Origin: Apophysomyces variabilis
Taxonomy: Eukaryota; Mucoromycota; Mucoromycetes; Mucorales; Mucoraceae
Assembly: GCA_002749535.1 (NCBI GenBank)
Contig: MZZL01000041.1
Span: 221,404 to 285,403, forward strand
Reading direction: 5' to 3'
DNA: 64,000 bases
Shown here: positions 33,401-41,233 of the stretch, piece after piece
How the letters are laid out: each line of letters begins with the position of its first letter
Numbering within the stretch: position 1 is the first letter of the stretch
Notes under the pieces: generated by a model
Databases searched by the model: none
What the model saw: only the letters and a program-made list of their open reading frames with translations
Told to the model about the DNA's origin: nothing
Position numbers and translations under genes: made by a program

Positions 33401-33550
33401 ATTGTGTTAGGTACGACATACAATACCGAAGTTGACGGAAGGAGGACGGAGGATGTGGTGGATCCCGGCCCAAGTTCGAACACAGTAAACTTTCCCTCCC
33501 AAGATAAAACCATAGAAAATCGCATTGCTTGGCGAAAGAATCTAGAGTAG
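29627..33550 (+). CDS. DIRS tyrosine recombinase ORF (domain about 32.39-33.31 kb)
   Basis: This frame is open for 1,307 codons, overlapping ORF1 and the whole RT frame, but only the last third is recognisable. From NRGRTSKTYDNCWKRYAEWC there is a core-binding region, then a catalytic domain with the conserved residues of the family: Arg in MWRPRSDIGAL, His-x-x-Arg in YTAHSVRSAVST, His in EVKKHAGWS, and Tyr in FEKFYFKP. The recombinase integrates the circular DNA copy. The internal complementary region (33369-33459) lies inside its coding sequence. The true start is unknown; translation probably begins well downstream of 29627, and the N-terminal 900 codons may be a by-product of overlapping A/G-rich coding sequence. 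Confidence 0.88.
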   Translation: MWKPIKSIISQSQKNNFNYSMPNLQENSGWKSRQEQNMEIEPFCQKKSTKRWSKLPSLTSPQISNDMSVISERTKAETGQDKRLLTRVSSQSLKSSMWTPIRLSLPNTKMQTDYERPQEPPQKYLKNYSSYKKGEAIRPMKQTSLEPPRRYVGWPSLAMPPPNKWTERQSNWQLKLSSCQKQSNISKKNWTGKRNWLSLRKPLKKSTMLDMKLQLLGNPRSQTIAEEDIPMVEAAKTEDEISNSEVTEKVFFGRKSHPKTIHCKTSRATRTNKNTREREEERSTHSGQLRNTDGWDTLGGKTFSILGEMENCNIAQVATFGRKRGLQTSVELQTETLENRQTTFIRRRSSSSGRSSEEVCKRRSHRTFTVARKRIPVKFLHHKRKNKEKTDLELSKTEYISSMQSLQNGGSPGSKRTDRTRRLDVQIGSEGCLHSSTNTRRFKEIPYLRTRRCGLSISLSPFWFKRGPSSFFQAHAVRNRNTQARRHPFGILFRRYLRDNKDKRRNEDSDDQDSGSSTITRFPNQLEKEPIKTVQESRVPRVPFQLKDHEDYSSTREAIKTTGEDTTTEKDKATQDMPLVSGVTRSDDCNDSSPRECPLTRTKPPERPDMESQSEQRKVGSTLLGVNKGNGRSPLVGDLGSEQERITNTPHRLHAIQGEIPCVRRRVRHGLGDNVRKNANSRVLDLGRKRRIHQCQGAEDDLVCTQTTRKRRKKFPYSTILGQHNSPQVCSEARRYNFRSTTRFSPEDTRDNQQVSDDGGIPTCARKIEYSSGQIEQTKNANIRMASPENVVQLSPTTMGKEDDRRVCNQAKHTAEEVLELVTGSGGISNERICTGVAKEGTILESAVENDSPGTEEIPRAESKGGDPDHTILEDSVLVPDGIETNRQGTDNHAAEQEVGVSRLEIIRKARTERGLDKRTNEFLNKKNRGRTSKTYDNCWKRYAEWCKKQVPKIDPKEYNGRNIVNFLMDIKEYSNSYLNIFRAAIASVFDVIHHDKLPIANDPLIQDFFKAKAKSEVTLPSTQQVETWDVDILIRYIAEHLQDNQALSLDKLQRKTIVLLCIATMWRPRSDIGALQYRDIHFKFDSVKQLQGIELYIREPKEAQWKMSRIGMTTRPDLCPSRTLQAFIERTKHLRSRLPEDHAVFLAHINEQDKVHPLSEVSVGNLVKETMASAGIDVTIYTAHSVRSAVSTKAIQIGLEVSEVKKHAGWSIAALTFEKFYFKPIHQVHASTHIVNTIFSGDTEEITTSDVRVESTGIVLGTTYNTEVDGRRTEDVVDPGPSSNTVNFPSQDKTIENRIAWRKNLE
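30519..32399 (+). CDS. DIRS reverse transcriptase / RNase H / methyltransferase
   Basis: An open frame of about 626 codons without an obvious ATG; it may be reached by frameshift or reinitiation after ORF1, whose stop lies at 30442-30444. The reverse transcriptase has KLDLKDAYIVVPIH, FGLSVAPRVF and the catalytic YYLDDICVI (about 31.10 kb). RNase H follows with VYVDASDTGWGI, INVRELKTIW, LFSDSITAL and HVPGKLNTQADKLSR. After it comes the DIRS-specific adenine-methyltransferase-like domain with IDAFATRQN and the motif LYLNPPWKMI (about 32.16 kb). It copies the element RNA; the methyltransferase role is unknown. No stop or frameshift interrupts it, so the enzyme looks functional. Confidence 0.93.
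   Translation: MGGRLSQFWEKWKTVTSHKWPLSVVKEGYKLQWNSKPKPWRTAKLHLSEEDHQAVGEAVKKFVNAGVIERSPSQGKEYLSSFFTINEKTKRRPILNCQKLNTYLQCNHFKMEGVPALRELIEPEDWMCKLDLKDAYIVVPIHEDSKKYLTFEHEGVVYQYRSLPFGLSVAPRVFSKLMRFAIETLRQEGIRLVYYLDDICVITKTREEMKIVTTRIVDHLQSLGFLINWKKSQLKPCKSLEYLGFLFNSKTMKITVPQGKLSKLLAKIRQLKKTKQPKTCRWLAALLGAMTAMIPALGNALLHVRNLQRDLTWSLNRNRGKWDQRCWVSTRGMEDLLWWETWAQNKNGLPIHHIDFTRFKAKFHVYVDASDTGWGITSEKMQTAGYWTLAEKEESINVRELKTIWFALKLHGKDAKNSHIRLFSDSITALKYAAKHGGTTSVRLQDLALRIQETINKFQMTVEFQHVPGKLNTQADKLSRRKTPIFEWRLPKTWFNYLQQRWGKRTIDAFATRQNTQLKKFWSWLPDPEALATNAFAQEWPKKGLYLNPPWKMIPQVLRKFREQRVKEAILITPYWKTQFWYPMVLKQTDKAPIIMQLNKRWALAAWKLSGKPGRREGWTRGPTNF
33369..33459. repeat. DIRS internal complementary region
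   Basis: Two abutting halves overlap by four bases (AATA at 33422-33425). 33369-33425 is the reverse complement of the left outer end (29438-29494, 57 bp) and 33422-33459 of the right outer end (33626-33663, 38 bp). Both matches are perfect. Together they equal the sequence expected at a circle junction. Confidence 0.95.
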
Positions 33551-33634
33551 TAGGATAGGAAATATTTTTTATTTTTATTGAAAAGTTAAAACTACGAATA
33601 AAATAGCGCGGCCCGAAGGGTCTATACCACATCC
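33534..33634. repeat. DIRS right inverted terminal repeat
   Basis: Exact reverse complement of 29487-29587. It overlaps the last codons of the recombinase ORF (stop at 33548-33550). Confidence 0.95.
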
Positions 33635-33663
33635 TCCGTCCTCCTTCCGTCAACTTCGGTATT

Positions 33664-35062
33664 TAGAGTAGTGTAAAATTGTTCAATAAACAGTATGGTG
33701 ATTTGAGGCCTTGCATGAATGTGTGGTTTATTAATTCGTGTTATCACTATCCTTCTGATCTTCTAGTATATCCAAACCAGAAAATATTGCCATATGGTTG
33801 CCACACATCTGCAGCAAGGTTTATTTCAGTCCCACTATCCATCCGTTTGATACAAGCATTCGGCACTAGATCTGCAAACCTTAGCCAGCCAGCCCAGTTT
33901 AGCGAGTTAGTCAATTGCTGTGGTGCTGCTCTACCGTTTTTCTGTTCACATTCGACTTCATGGAAACTCAGTTTATAATATGGATGACCATACCAAAGCC
34001 TAGACGCTACCTTCTGCTGTCGGTCGGAAAGTTTACCATCCACTGCTTAACCAGACGTCATCCCCTACCGATTGGCAACCTTGTCCTAGACCACATGTCT
34101 TCTGCATGTTAAGAAGTTTGTTGTTCTCTATCCAGTCGGTCCGGCCACTCTACCATTGACTTAGAGATTGGTGTCCAGTTCTTTATAGATTTTCTATGCC
34201 ATTTACTTATTGCCCTCATCCAAAAATTTCTCTCCGCAGGACTTAGGGCTCTTGTCCCTTATACAATGTGTTACTTCCATCGCCTACTTCTTTGGAACCA
34301 TTCTTCTCCTCTAGCTTTCTTTTTTCCCTTTTTTGTTTCTCTCTATTTGCTCTTAAATAGATTCACTTATTTTTGATCTTTCCCTTTCGTTAAACACTAC
34401 TACCCTGCTGAATACGGCAATAGAGACCCAACAATGCTCAGTCAAGTCTGTTTTTACAGGTTGTTTCAGGATAATTAGTATCACTTAACAGGTAATTCAA
34501 CGAAGACTGCAGTAACCCGAGATTATATGATGGTTACTCTTTTTTCGCTATCTATTGAGTCAGGCCGTCGGCAGAAGAAATGAAGCAGGAATTGAAAGGA
34601 GCAACATAGGTAATGTGCCAGAGAGGATGCAAAAGCGAAGTTTTCATAATGATGCCTTTGCCTCGAACAGACAAGCTCTGGACAACCAGGAATTTGCAGC
34701 TTATGTTCGACTTTTACACAATGGAATGAAGGATTATTTCAGCTGTTAGGGACGAGAGATGGTTGGGAAACCTAGCTACTTGACCGAGTGAGACAAATCC
34801 ATGAGTTTGACAAACATGAATACTGTGTGTATTTAAACATTCAGACCAGAATGAGGTTGGTACTAGAGAGGTCCGTGCTCTATTAGTTGAGCAGACCATT
34901 ACCCGCTACGAATCGGTTCCGCATAAATCCCGTCTGATACGCATGGATGATGCTATGAAGCGAAAGTTTGAGTTTCGATGCGTGCTGTGGAAATCAGAAA
35001 CCAGTCACTAGATGACTTACCCAACACCGCATTCAGCAGTTGTGAAATTCGCTGCCTTTGCA
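33664..35062. other. Region between DIRS and importin-13, with unidentified ORF remnants
   Basis: The first 40 bases resume the dispersed repeat split by the DIRS element. On the minus strand, 33747-34043 has an open frame that looks protein-like (QKVASRLWYGHPYYKLSFHE, NWAGWLRFADLVPNACIKRM), preceded in another frame by more coding-like sequence (CGLGQGCQSVGDDVWLSSGW), suggesting a broken gene of unknown type. On the plus strand, 34.6-35.0 kb holds short ORFs (HNDAFASNRQALDNQEFAAY; REVRALLVEQTITRYESVPH) that might be gene debris or an unrecognised small spliced gene. I cannot assign any of them. Confidence 0.35.
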
Positions 35063-38000
35063 ATGGAAGCGTTACATGTGGGCCAAGTACAGAAAGTATG
35101 AGTTGCGGCAACTATTATTGGCATGTAGGACTCAAGTCACGACAATAGCTTGTAGAGCACTTTTATAGCTCAACCGATCCGCGACATGCCAAAGAGGTTC
35201 AAGAGCAGCTACAAAACATTCAGCGCCAACCACAAGCATGGCACTTAGCTTCCGAACTTCTTTCTTTACCAGTAATTATGCTTCTTTTTGCGGGTTATCT
35301 TTGACATTGACCATCTCTGTGCTTTTACAGTCTGATCAGTGTCGCTTTTTCGGAGCGCATACATTTCAAGTGAAGATCGCGCGTGATTGGTTCGCCAAAA
35401 CGATGAATGATTGGATGTCGAATGTTGTTAACAAGGTGTTTAGGAACACGCTCCCAGAAGATTGCATTGAATGGCTTCGAAATGAGATTCTAACTTGGAT
35501 CGTGCGACTTTGCTCAGGGCCTCCTTTCGTGACGACAAAGTTATGCTTAGCGGTAAAGACAGACGATACCAAGAGTATATTTCATTGTGTTAAACAGGTT
35601 TACAGCTTATCACCTATGCATTTCACACTGTACCTGGTCAATGGGAACATTTTGTACCTGCCTCTGTAAACGCGATGGAACAAGGAGCTCAAGCATATGG
35701 TGTACCTGCGAGAAATGTACAGCTAACTATACTGGAATTTTTTACACTTTTGCCTGAGGAAATGTCGAATGCTGAAATATTAGGCGGACGAAAGTATGAA
35801 TTTTTTTTTATTTGGCTGGAATCTGACGGATGATAGGGCATCGCTTATGCAAGAGTTAAAAGACAGCGTATCACTGGTGCTGGCAACCCTATCGTCTTTC
35901 TTGCTGGCCTCTGATTCGGGATCGGACATTACAGTTCAGCAAAAGGCTTTAAAATGTTTACAGAGTTGGATACAGTATGGAATAGACTTGGAGTAAGTTG
36001 GAACTATTTACCAGAGGCACAAGCTGAGATACGATTTGCAAGAGACGTTTATCCATTGTTACGGCAAACTATGATTTTTACTGGTCATGATGAATTATTT
36101 GAATCTGCGATCGAAGTGTTATTGGAAGCAATGCAACAGTCGGCATGGGCAAAGTACATGACGCTGCGTGACGATTTATTAAACTGTCTAACAAGTGAAT
36201 GGATGAGAAGGCGATTTGCAGCATGTATGGAAGGTAGCGAAATGTCCTAGGATTTAGGTGCGGTGTAACTTACATAAACTATTGGAATTCCAGAGGAAGA
36301 TGCGGATACAGGACGGACACTGGCCAAGCTGTTCAGCACCTATGGAGAAACATTTACTGATTTCTTATCGATGCAATTGGCGAGCCCCAACATATCACTG
36401 CTATTGGATATGATTATGCAGCTTACAGCTTTTCAAGGACACTTTCCGGTTGATCAAGAGGTTAGCGATATTCCGCTGAACTTTTGGTATGTCCTACAGG
36501 AAACGCTCTTTGACCAGGGAATCATACCAGTCCGAGAAAACACTAGCGAAGCAAGAGACGGGGACGATGATGTATCTTTAAAAAGCGATAGCAATATAGA
36601 ACAAAAACTATGGATCAGGCGATGTGGAGAAGCTGCAATGGTGGTGTATCGTCAGTTAGTTACAACATTAATGCAAAAGGCAGTCTTCCCGGAAAATTCT
36701 GTGTGGGAATCGTGGAATCAAGGTAAGCGGTATTTTGTGAAACCATACGTTAGGTAACCAATGATGGAGTTTTTTATAGATCTAAAGGATAAGTTTAGAA
36801 TATATCGACGTGATTTAGGGGATACGATGATCAATCCTTACTACGTGTTGCGTGATGAGATGACAGCAATATTGCTTCAACAGTCTATATCCGTTCTCAA
36901 TCATTGGGAATCCACGCCTTTTCCATCACAAAAGCTAGAAGCCACTCTGTTTTGTCTCAAAAGCATTTCTGAGGAGATACCTGCCGATACTGATGCAAAC
37001 GTTGCCCAGTTCTTTGGTACTGAAGTGTTGGGAAGGTTACCAGCAAACAGCGATTTCCGCTTAAAAAATACTATACTGTTGTTAATGGGTTTGTAAATGA
37101 TTCTCGTGCATACTCTTGTTAAACTATTTTTACAATAGGCTCTCTTGCCGAATGGTTCAAGAAACATTCCGAATTTCTCCCTTCTTTAATGAATTTCATT
37201 GTTCCTTGTTTGAGCTCTCCCAAGCTAGCGCCAGCAGCTGCAGCAGCATTTGCAGACATTTGTGATACATGTAGAAATTCGTTGATTGGTGAGCTAGATA
37301 ACCTCATGCACGTATATGGCGCCATGGCGGCCTGCCAAATACCCGTAAGTAATTAATTGTTTGTCCAAAGCGTGTGTTTGACCATACTACTGCAGGCAAA
37401 TATTATGCAAAAAGTAGTAGAGTCCGTTGCGGATGTTATTCAGGTTTTGCCTCCTGAAAGTGCAATTGCTCCTCTCATGGTAAGCTTTATCCAATTGATA
37501 ACGTTCTTCTTACTCTAGAAACTATCAGACTCTCACGGGGGACATCATTCAAGTGATAAGAAACGCATTGAACTTGGTGAAACGCGACCCTGACGGCGCT
37601 CGACTTGTAATATTGACGCAGTTGCAATATCTTTCTGCATGTTGCAGAGGCATCCAATCACCCACCGATGATTATCAGTCAATATCTGCAAGGAACTCTG
37701 CATACGATGCGTATGCCAGTGGTCAATCAACTGTTATATTTTCTAATATTGATGGATTTCCCCAAATAACTGCAGCGATCCAAGAATCTGTCCAACAGAT
37801 TGCAACAGTATGGAGTGGTGATGAGCAAGTGATGAAGGTTTGCAAACAAACTTTAGTAAGGTTAGACTAACCTTCTTTAGGCCCTCACACATTTTCTCGA
37901 ATCTGGTATAAGGTCGACAAGTCCGCTGTTAGCACTAGATTTCCATGCCCTTGCTGCTCTAATCGAAAGCAATTATGCTCAATCCCCGTTCTCGTGTTGG

Positions 38001-38986
38001 CTCGACTTAACTACATTCATGATGACCGTCTATGGTGGGCACAACCAAAATATTGCCCGGCTTCGCGATATACTAGGACTGCTTACCGAGAAAACTCTGA
38101 GTTTTATAAATGGACCTCAAAGTAAAAAATTTACTCATAATTGCATGCGATCTAACCGATATCTGCTAGGCATGGAGCAGCATCCAGATATAGTCGATAG
38201 CTATTTCGATCTACTTTCCAGGGTAAGCCGCATAAAGGATGATTGAACGAATCTATTAACGTTTTTGAAGACGATCACACGATGTCCTATGGTGTTCTAT
38301 CAATTGCCACGCGTGATGATCGATACCATATTCATGTTTGGTATAGCAGGCATGAATCTTCAAGAAAGACTTGCCCTTAAAGCAACGCTTAATTTTATGG
38401 TACGTCATATACTCCGGAAACAATAATGCTGACCGGAGATTCAAGGCCGACTTTGTGTCCCAGAGCTTCGAGGAAGGGAGTCAGGCAGCAGAGGTTGTGA
38501 ATACGATAGTGCTAAACATGGGCCTCCAAATGATGGAACAATTATTAATGGTGCACAACGCAAGATAATTCAAAACGGATGAGATGCTGACTTCTGAATA
38601 GGGAATAGGAGGGCGTGTACCACGCTCATTTTCGGGTCCGCTTGTAGATGTATTGTACAAATTGACAGGACGTTATCTGGAGGCATGCAGGCATTGGCTT
38701 CAGGTGCTCCTTGCCCATGTATGATGCTCACTTTATTTCATTCTTTTCGTTGACTAATATTATTTTCTCTTTCTCTAGGATGGATTTCCCAGTAGTTTGG
38801 TCAGTCGAGACGACAAAGATAATTTTATGAAAGGAGTGTTAGGGTTAGTGTTAAAGTATGGTTGGCGGTTGAAAAGAAACTTATAATTTCTGGTCCGATT
38901 GATCTAGGACTCGATCTTTTAAGCGATTCAAGGAAATTGCGCACGGATTCTCGGTCAAATGTCGTGGCCTGGGGGACGTCGTATGA
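35063..38986 (+). CDS. Importin-13-like karyopherin (Kap111/Kap122 group)
   Basis: A large gene with many short introns, reconstructed by eye over almost its full length. It starts MEALHVGQVQKLVEHFYSST, followed by DPRHAKEVQEQLQNIQRQPQ and AWHLASELLSLPSDQCRFFG, the usual importin-beta N-terminal repeats. The middle contains the importin-13 signatures IPLNFWYVLQETL and KDKFRIYRRDLGDTM. Near the C-terminus are EQHPDIVDSYFDLLSR and GIGGRVPRSFSGPLVDVLYK, and the end KRFKEIAHGFSVKCRGLGDV matches the CRGL ending of the family. The protein is all HEAT repeats. Members carry cargo through the nuclear pore under Ran control, importing some proteins and exporting others. Exon edges in 38.1-38.8 kb are approximate. 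The start ATG at 35063 fits the family; an open frame extends slightly upstream. Confidence 0.88.
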
Positions 38987-39126
38987 TAAGCCTGTAGTGA
39001 GAAGTCACCGTAGAGTGGGACAGTGTCAGCTATATGCCTGTGGTGTTACCTAATCTAACGAGACAAACTGTCACTTTGTATCCCTGAGTAATCCTTACCT
39101 TTTTTTAATTCTTTATCCTTATAATA

Positions 39127-40171
39127 ATGGCTCAACGCACTGTATCAATGAGTCACTTCTTGCAACCGATGCTGATCTCTCAGAATCCCATTCAGTTGGC
39201 AGCCATCTCGAATTATAAACTAGCACAGTTGACCTTCATTCCGCCAGACGCTGAATCGCTGAGGCGCATGACTCTCGTGAAGAACACGCTAGAGGTTGTC
39301 TACCGGGATACACCAGCAGAGTGGTTAAGCACCATGAAGCGATGGCATTTCTTCAGTCCAGAGTATGTCCAATCAGAAAGGGCGTAACCCGAAATTCATG
39401 CCATTTCTGTGTTTATAATATAGGTCACTGCAAAACATGACACAGAAAAATTTAGAAGATATACTTTCGCGATATGTGGAGGTCATAGAATCGTTTCGAG
39501 TTGAAGAAGTTGATGATAGTTTTGAAAGGGCCGATACGGACCTGTCGGATGAAGAGGGAGAGGAAGATGTGACATTAGAAAGCCATGGTGTGTTTGGACA
39601 ACCCAATGCGAGTCTTTCTAGCACAGAGTCTGTGCTGGCCACCGAACGGGCATCTACCCTGCTGAGAGCAGATGCCTCCTTCCATCTTCGTCGATTGAGC
39701 TGGACAAGTGACACCGGCGTGTCGCCAAGCATCGTTTTAGCCAACGAGATCACCGATTTGTTCGATATGGACTTCTCCGTTGATATCAAACTCAACACAG
39801 CCCCACGGTTACCCGAGTTATCCTTCAGACGACGATCCCAGCGGCAATCGGTTGATTCATTGGCACGTCTAATCCCAGCCTTTGAAACATTTGAGCTAAA
39901 CAAACCTGTACAAATGATTAAGCAGGTCCCTGTGCGGACATCTTCCCTCCGGTATAGATATCAAGGAATGGCTCCAAAACCCGTCGATATTAAACAGGAA
40001 CAAAAGAAACCTGTAACGTCGCGGCCGAAATCTATACGCAAGCTCGCAAGTTTTGTGACCCGTACATTGTCCAAATTAGACCCTTTGCCCATTGAAGACA
40101 ACGGCAAAGACGGGATTGCAAAGAAGATTTCATGTCTCGGAAGGCGAATGACACAACGCAATAACGCCTAA
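39127..40171 (+). CDS. Unknown protein with conserved-looking N-terminal domain
   Basis: Two exons (39127-39362 and 39424-40171; 61-bp intron, phase 2) encode 327 residues starting MAQRTVSMSHFLQPMLISQN. The first 100 residues are well structured (FIPPDAESLRRMTLVKNTLE, DTPAEWLSTMKRWHFFSPES). An acidic linker (EEVDDSFERADTDLSDEEGE) and a long Ser/Arg-rich, probably disordered region follow, ending basic (RRMTQRNNA). There is no signal peptide or membrane segment. I recognise no family. The gene starts 140 bp after the importin-13 stop on the same strand and has ordinary codon use, so it is likely real. Confidence 0.7.
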
Positions 40172-41233
40172 GCGGGCAAACAGAGATGAAACGATGAGAA
40201 ACAAAAGAACATGCAGGACATGTTTTCTTTCAACTACTTATTTATTTATTTATTTATTTTCTACGTTGTTAGAAGTAAAAGAATCTTTGCTCACGTAAAA
40301 CGCAATTGGCGGACGGGGCGATATTCTCTAGCTATCGTTAACTAAGTGATGTCCTTGTTTACTGCAGTACAAACTGTTCTTGCCGGCGTGTTATGTCCTA
40401 GTGGTCCCATTTCTTCTATGCCATTTAGTATAACGTAAACAACCATTCGTCTTGTGCCCGATATCGCCACGGAAAAAGTTGTTTTTTTAGGTTCGGCAGA
40501 AGGCAGATGGATAAATACGTACAAAATATGTTTAGAGTTTGCTTGCTTTCTCTCCAATTTCCCACCTATCATCTAGATAGAAACAACAAGCAGCTATATA
40601 TCGGTCTTCATAGAAGTATTCCCTGTAACCACTTAAACATCATTATTCATACAGAGTCCTTCCCCATTTCCTTTCGTCTATCCTGTAGCCTGCATCTTGC
40701 TAAAATGAGTAGACCTCCTGCCTCACACTTGGTAAACAAAATGAAATGGTTGCCTCTTTATATACTGTTTCTTCTGGTCTTACAAGTCATCACTAGATGG
40801 TGCTGTATTTGTAGAGCTGCTGTAGTGAGTAAAAATCCGCTTGTTCATCAATAAAGTTCCTATTACCATGGTCCTCACCGGTAACCGAGGGGCAAGAAAA
40901 AGCTATCAAAGCACCATTCCGTATTTAAACCATGAATGACTAATCTTCTGTCGCTTGAATAAAATCTTGTGTTTGGCGGACGGTTTAAGTTTGCGCAAGT
41001 AAAACCAACCACTTGTATAACCAATATCCCAAACTTGTATGTTTTGCCTCATTTTTAGCTTAACTTAGTCCTTTCACGGAAGTAGAGTCTTCTATAATAG
41101 TAGGAAGACGAATTCATCAACACTATTCAAATTGCTCACCATTTCTAATGTCTTGAAGAACAGGATATCTTTTATGAACAGTTTCTCTAGATATGGTACT
41201 CAATACGACGTAAGTATTTTGAAAGAAAACGGT
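40172..41233. other. Intergenic, with a TTTA microsatellite
   Basis: About 1 kb without a supportable gene. A short (TTTA)n run lies near 40.24-40.26 kb, just downstream of the preceding stop. A small plus-strand frame around 40.7 kb has a hydrophobic segment (LPLYILFLLVLQVITRW), but nothing else supports it. Confidence 0.45.

Larger units (their letters stand above)
29438..33663 (+). mobile_element. DIRS-type tyrosine recombinase retrotransposon, apparently complete
   Basis: A 4.2-kb element with the full DIRS-1-like architecture. Perfect 101-bp inverted terminal repeats are at 29487-29587 and 33534-33634. Outer extensions (29438-29494 and 33626-33663) are each perfectly complementary to half of an internal complementary region (33369-33425 and 33422-33459). 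The three expected products are present without internal stops: a Gag-like protein, reverse transcriptase-RNase H-methyltransferase, and tyrosine recombinase. DIRS elements are thought to replicate through a circular intermediate, whose junction the internal region templates, and to integrate with the recombinase. No target-site duplication is seen, as expected. The ends share TATT, so the exact boundary is uncertain by about 4 bases. Confidence 0.95.

Noticed and set aside
29438..33663. LTR retrotransposon or retrovirus-like element
   Set aside because: The terminal repeats are inverted, not direct; a tyrosine recombinase replaces protease and DDE integrase; the internal complementary region is diagnostic of DIRS.
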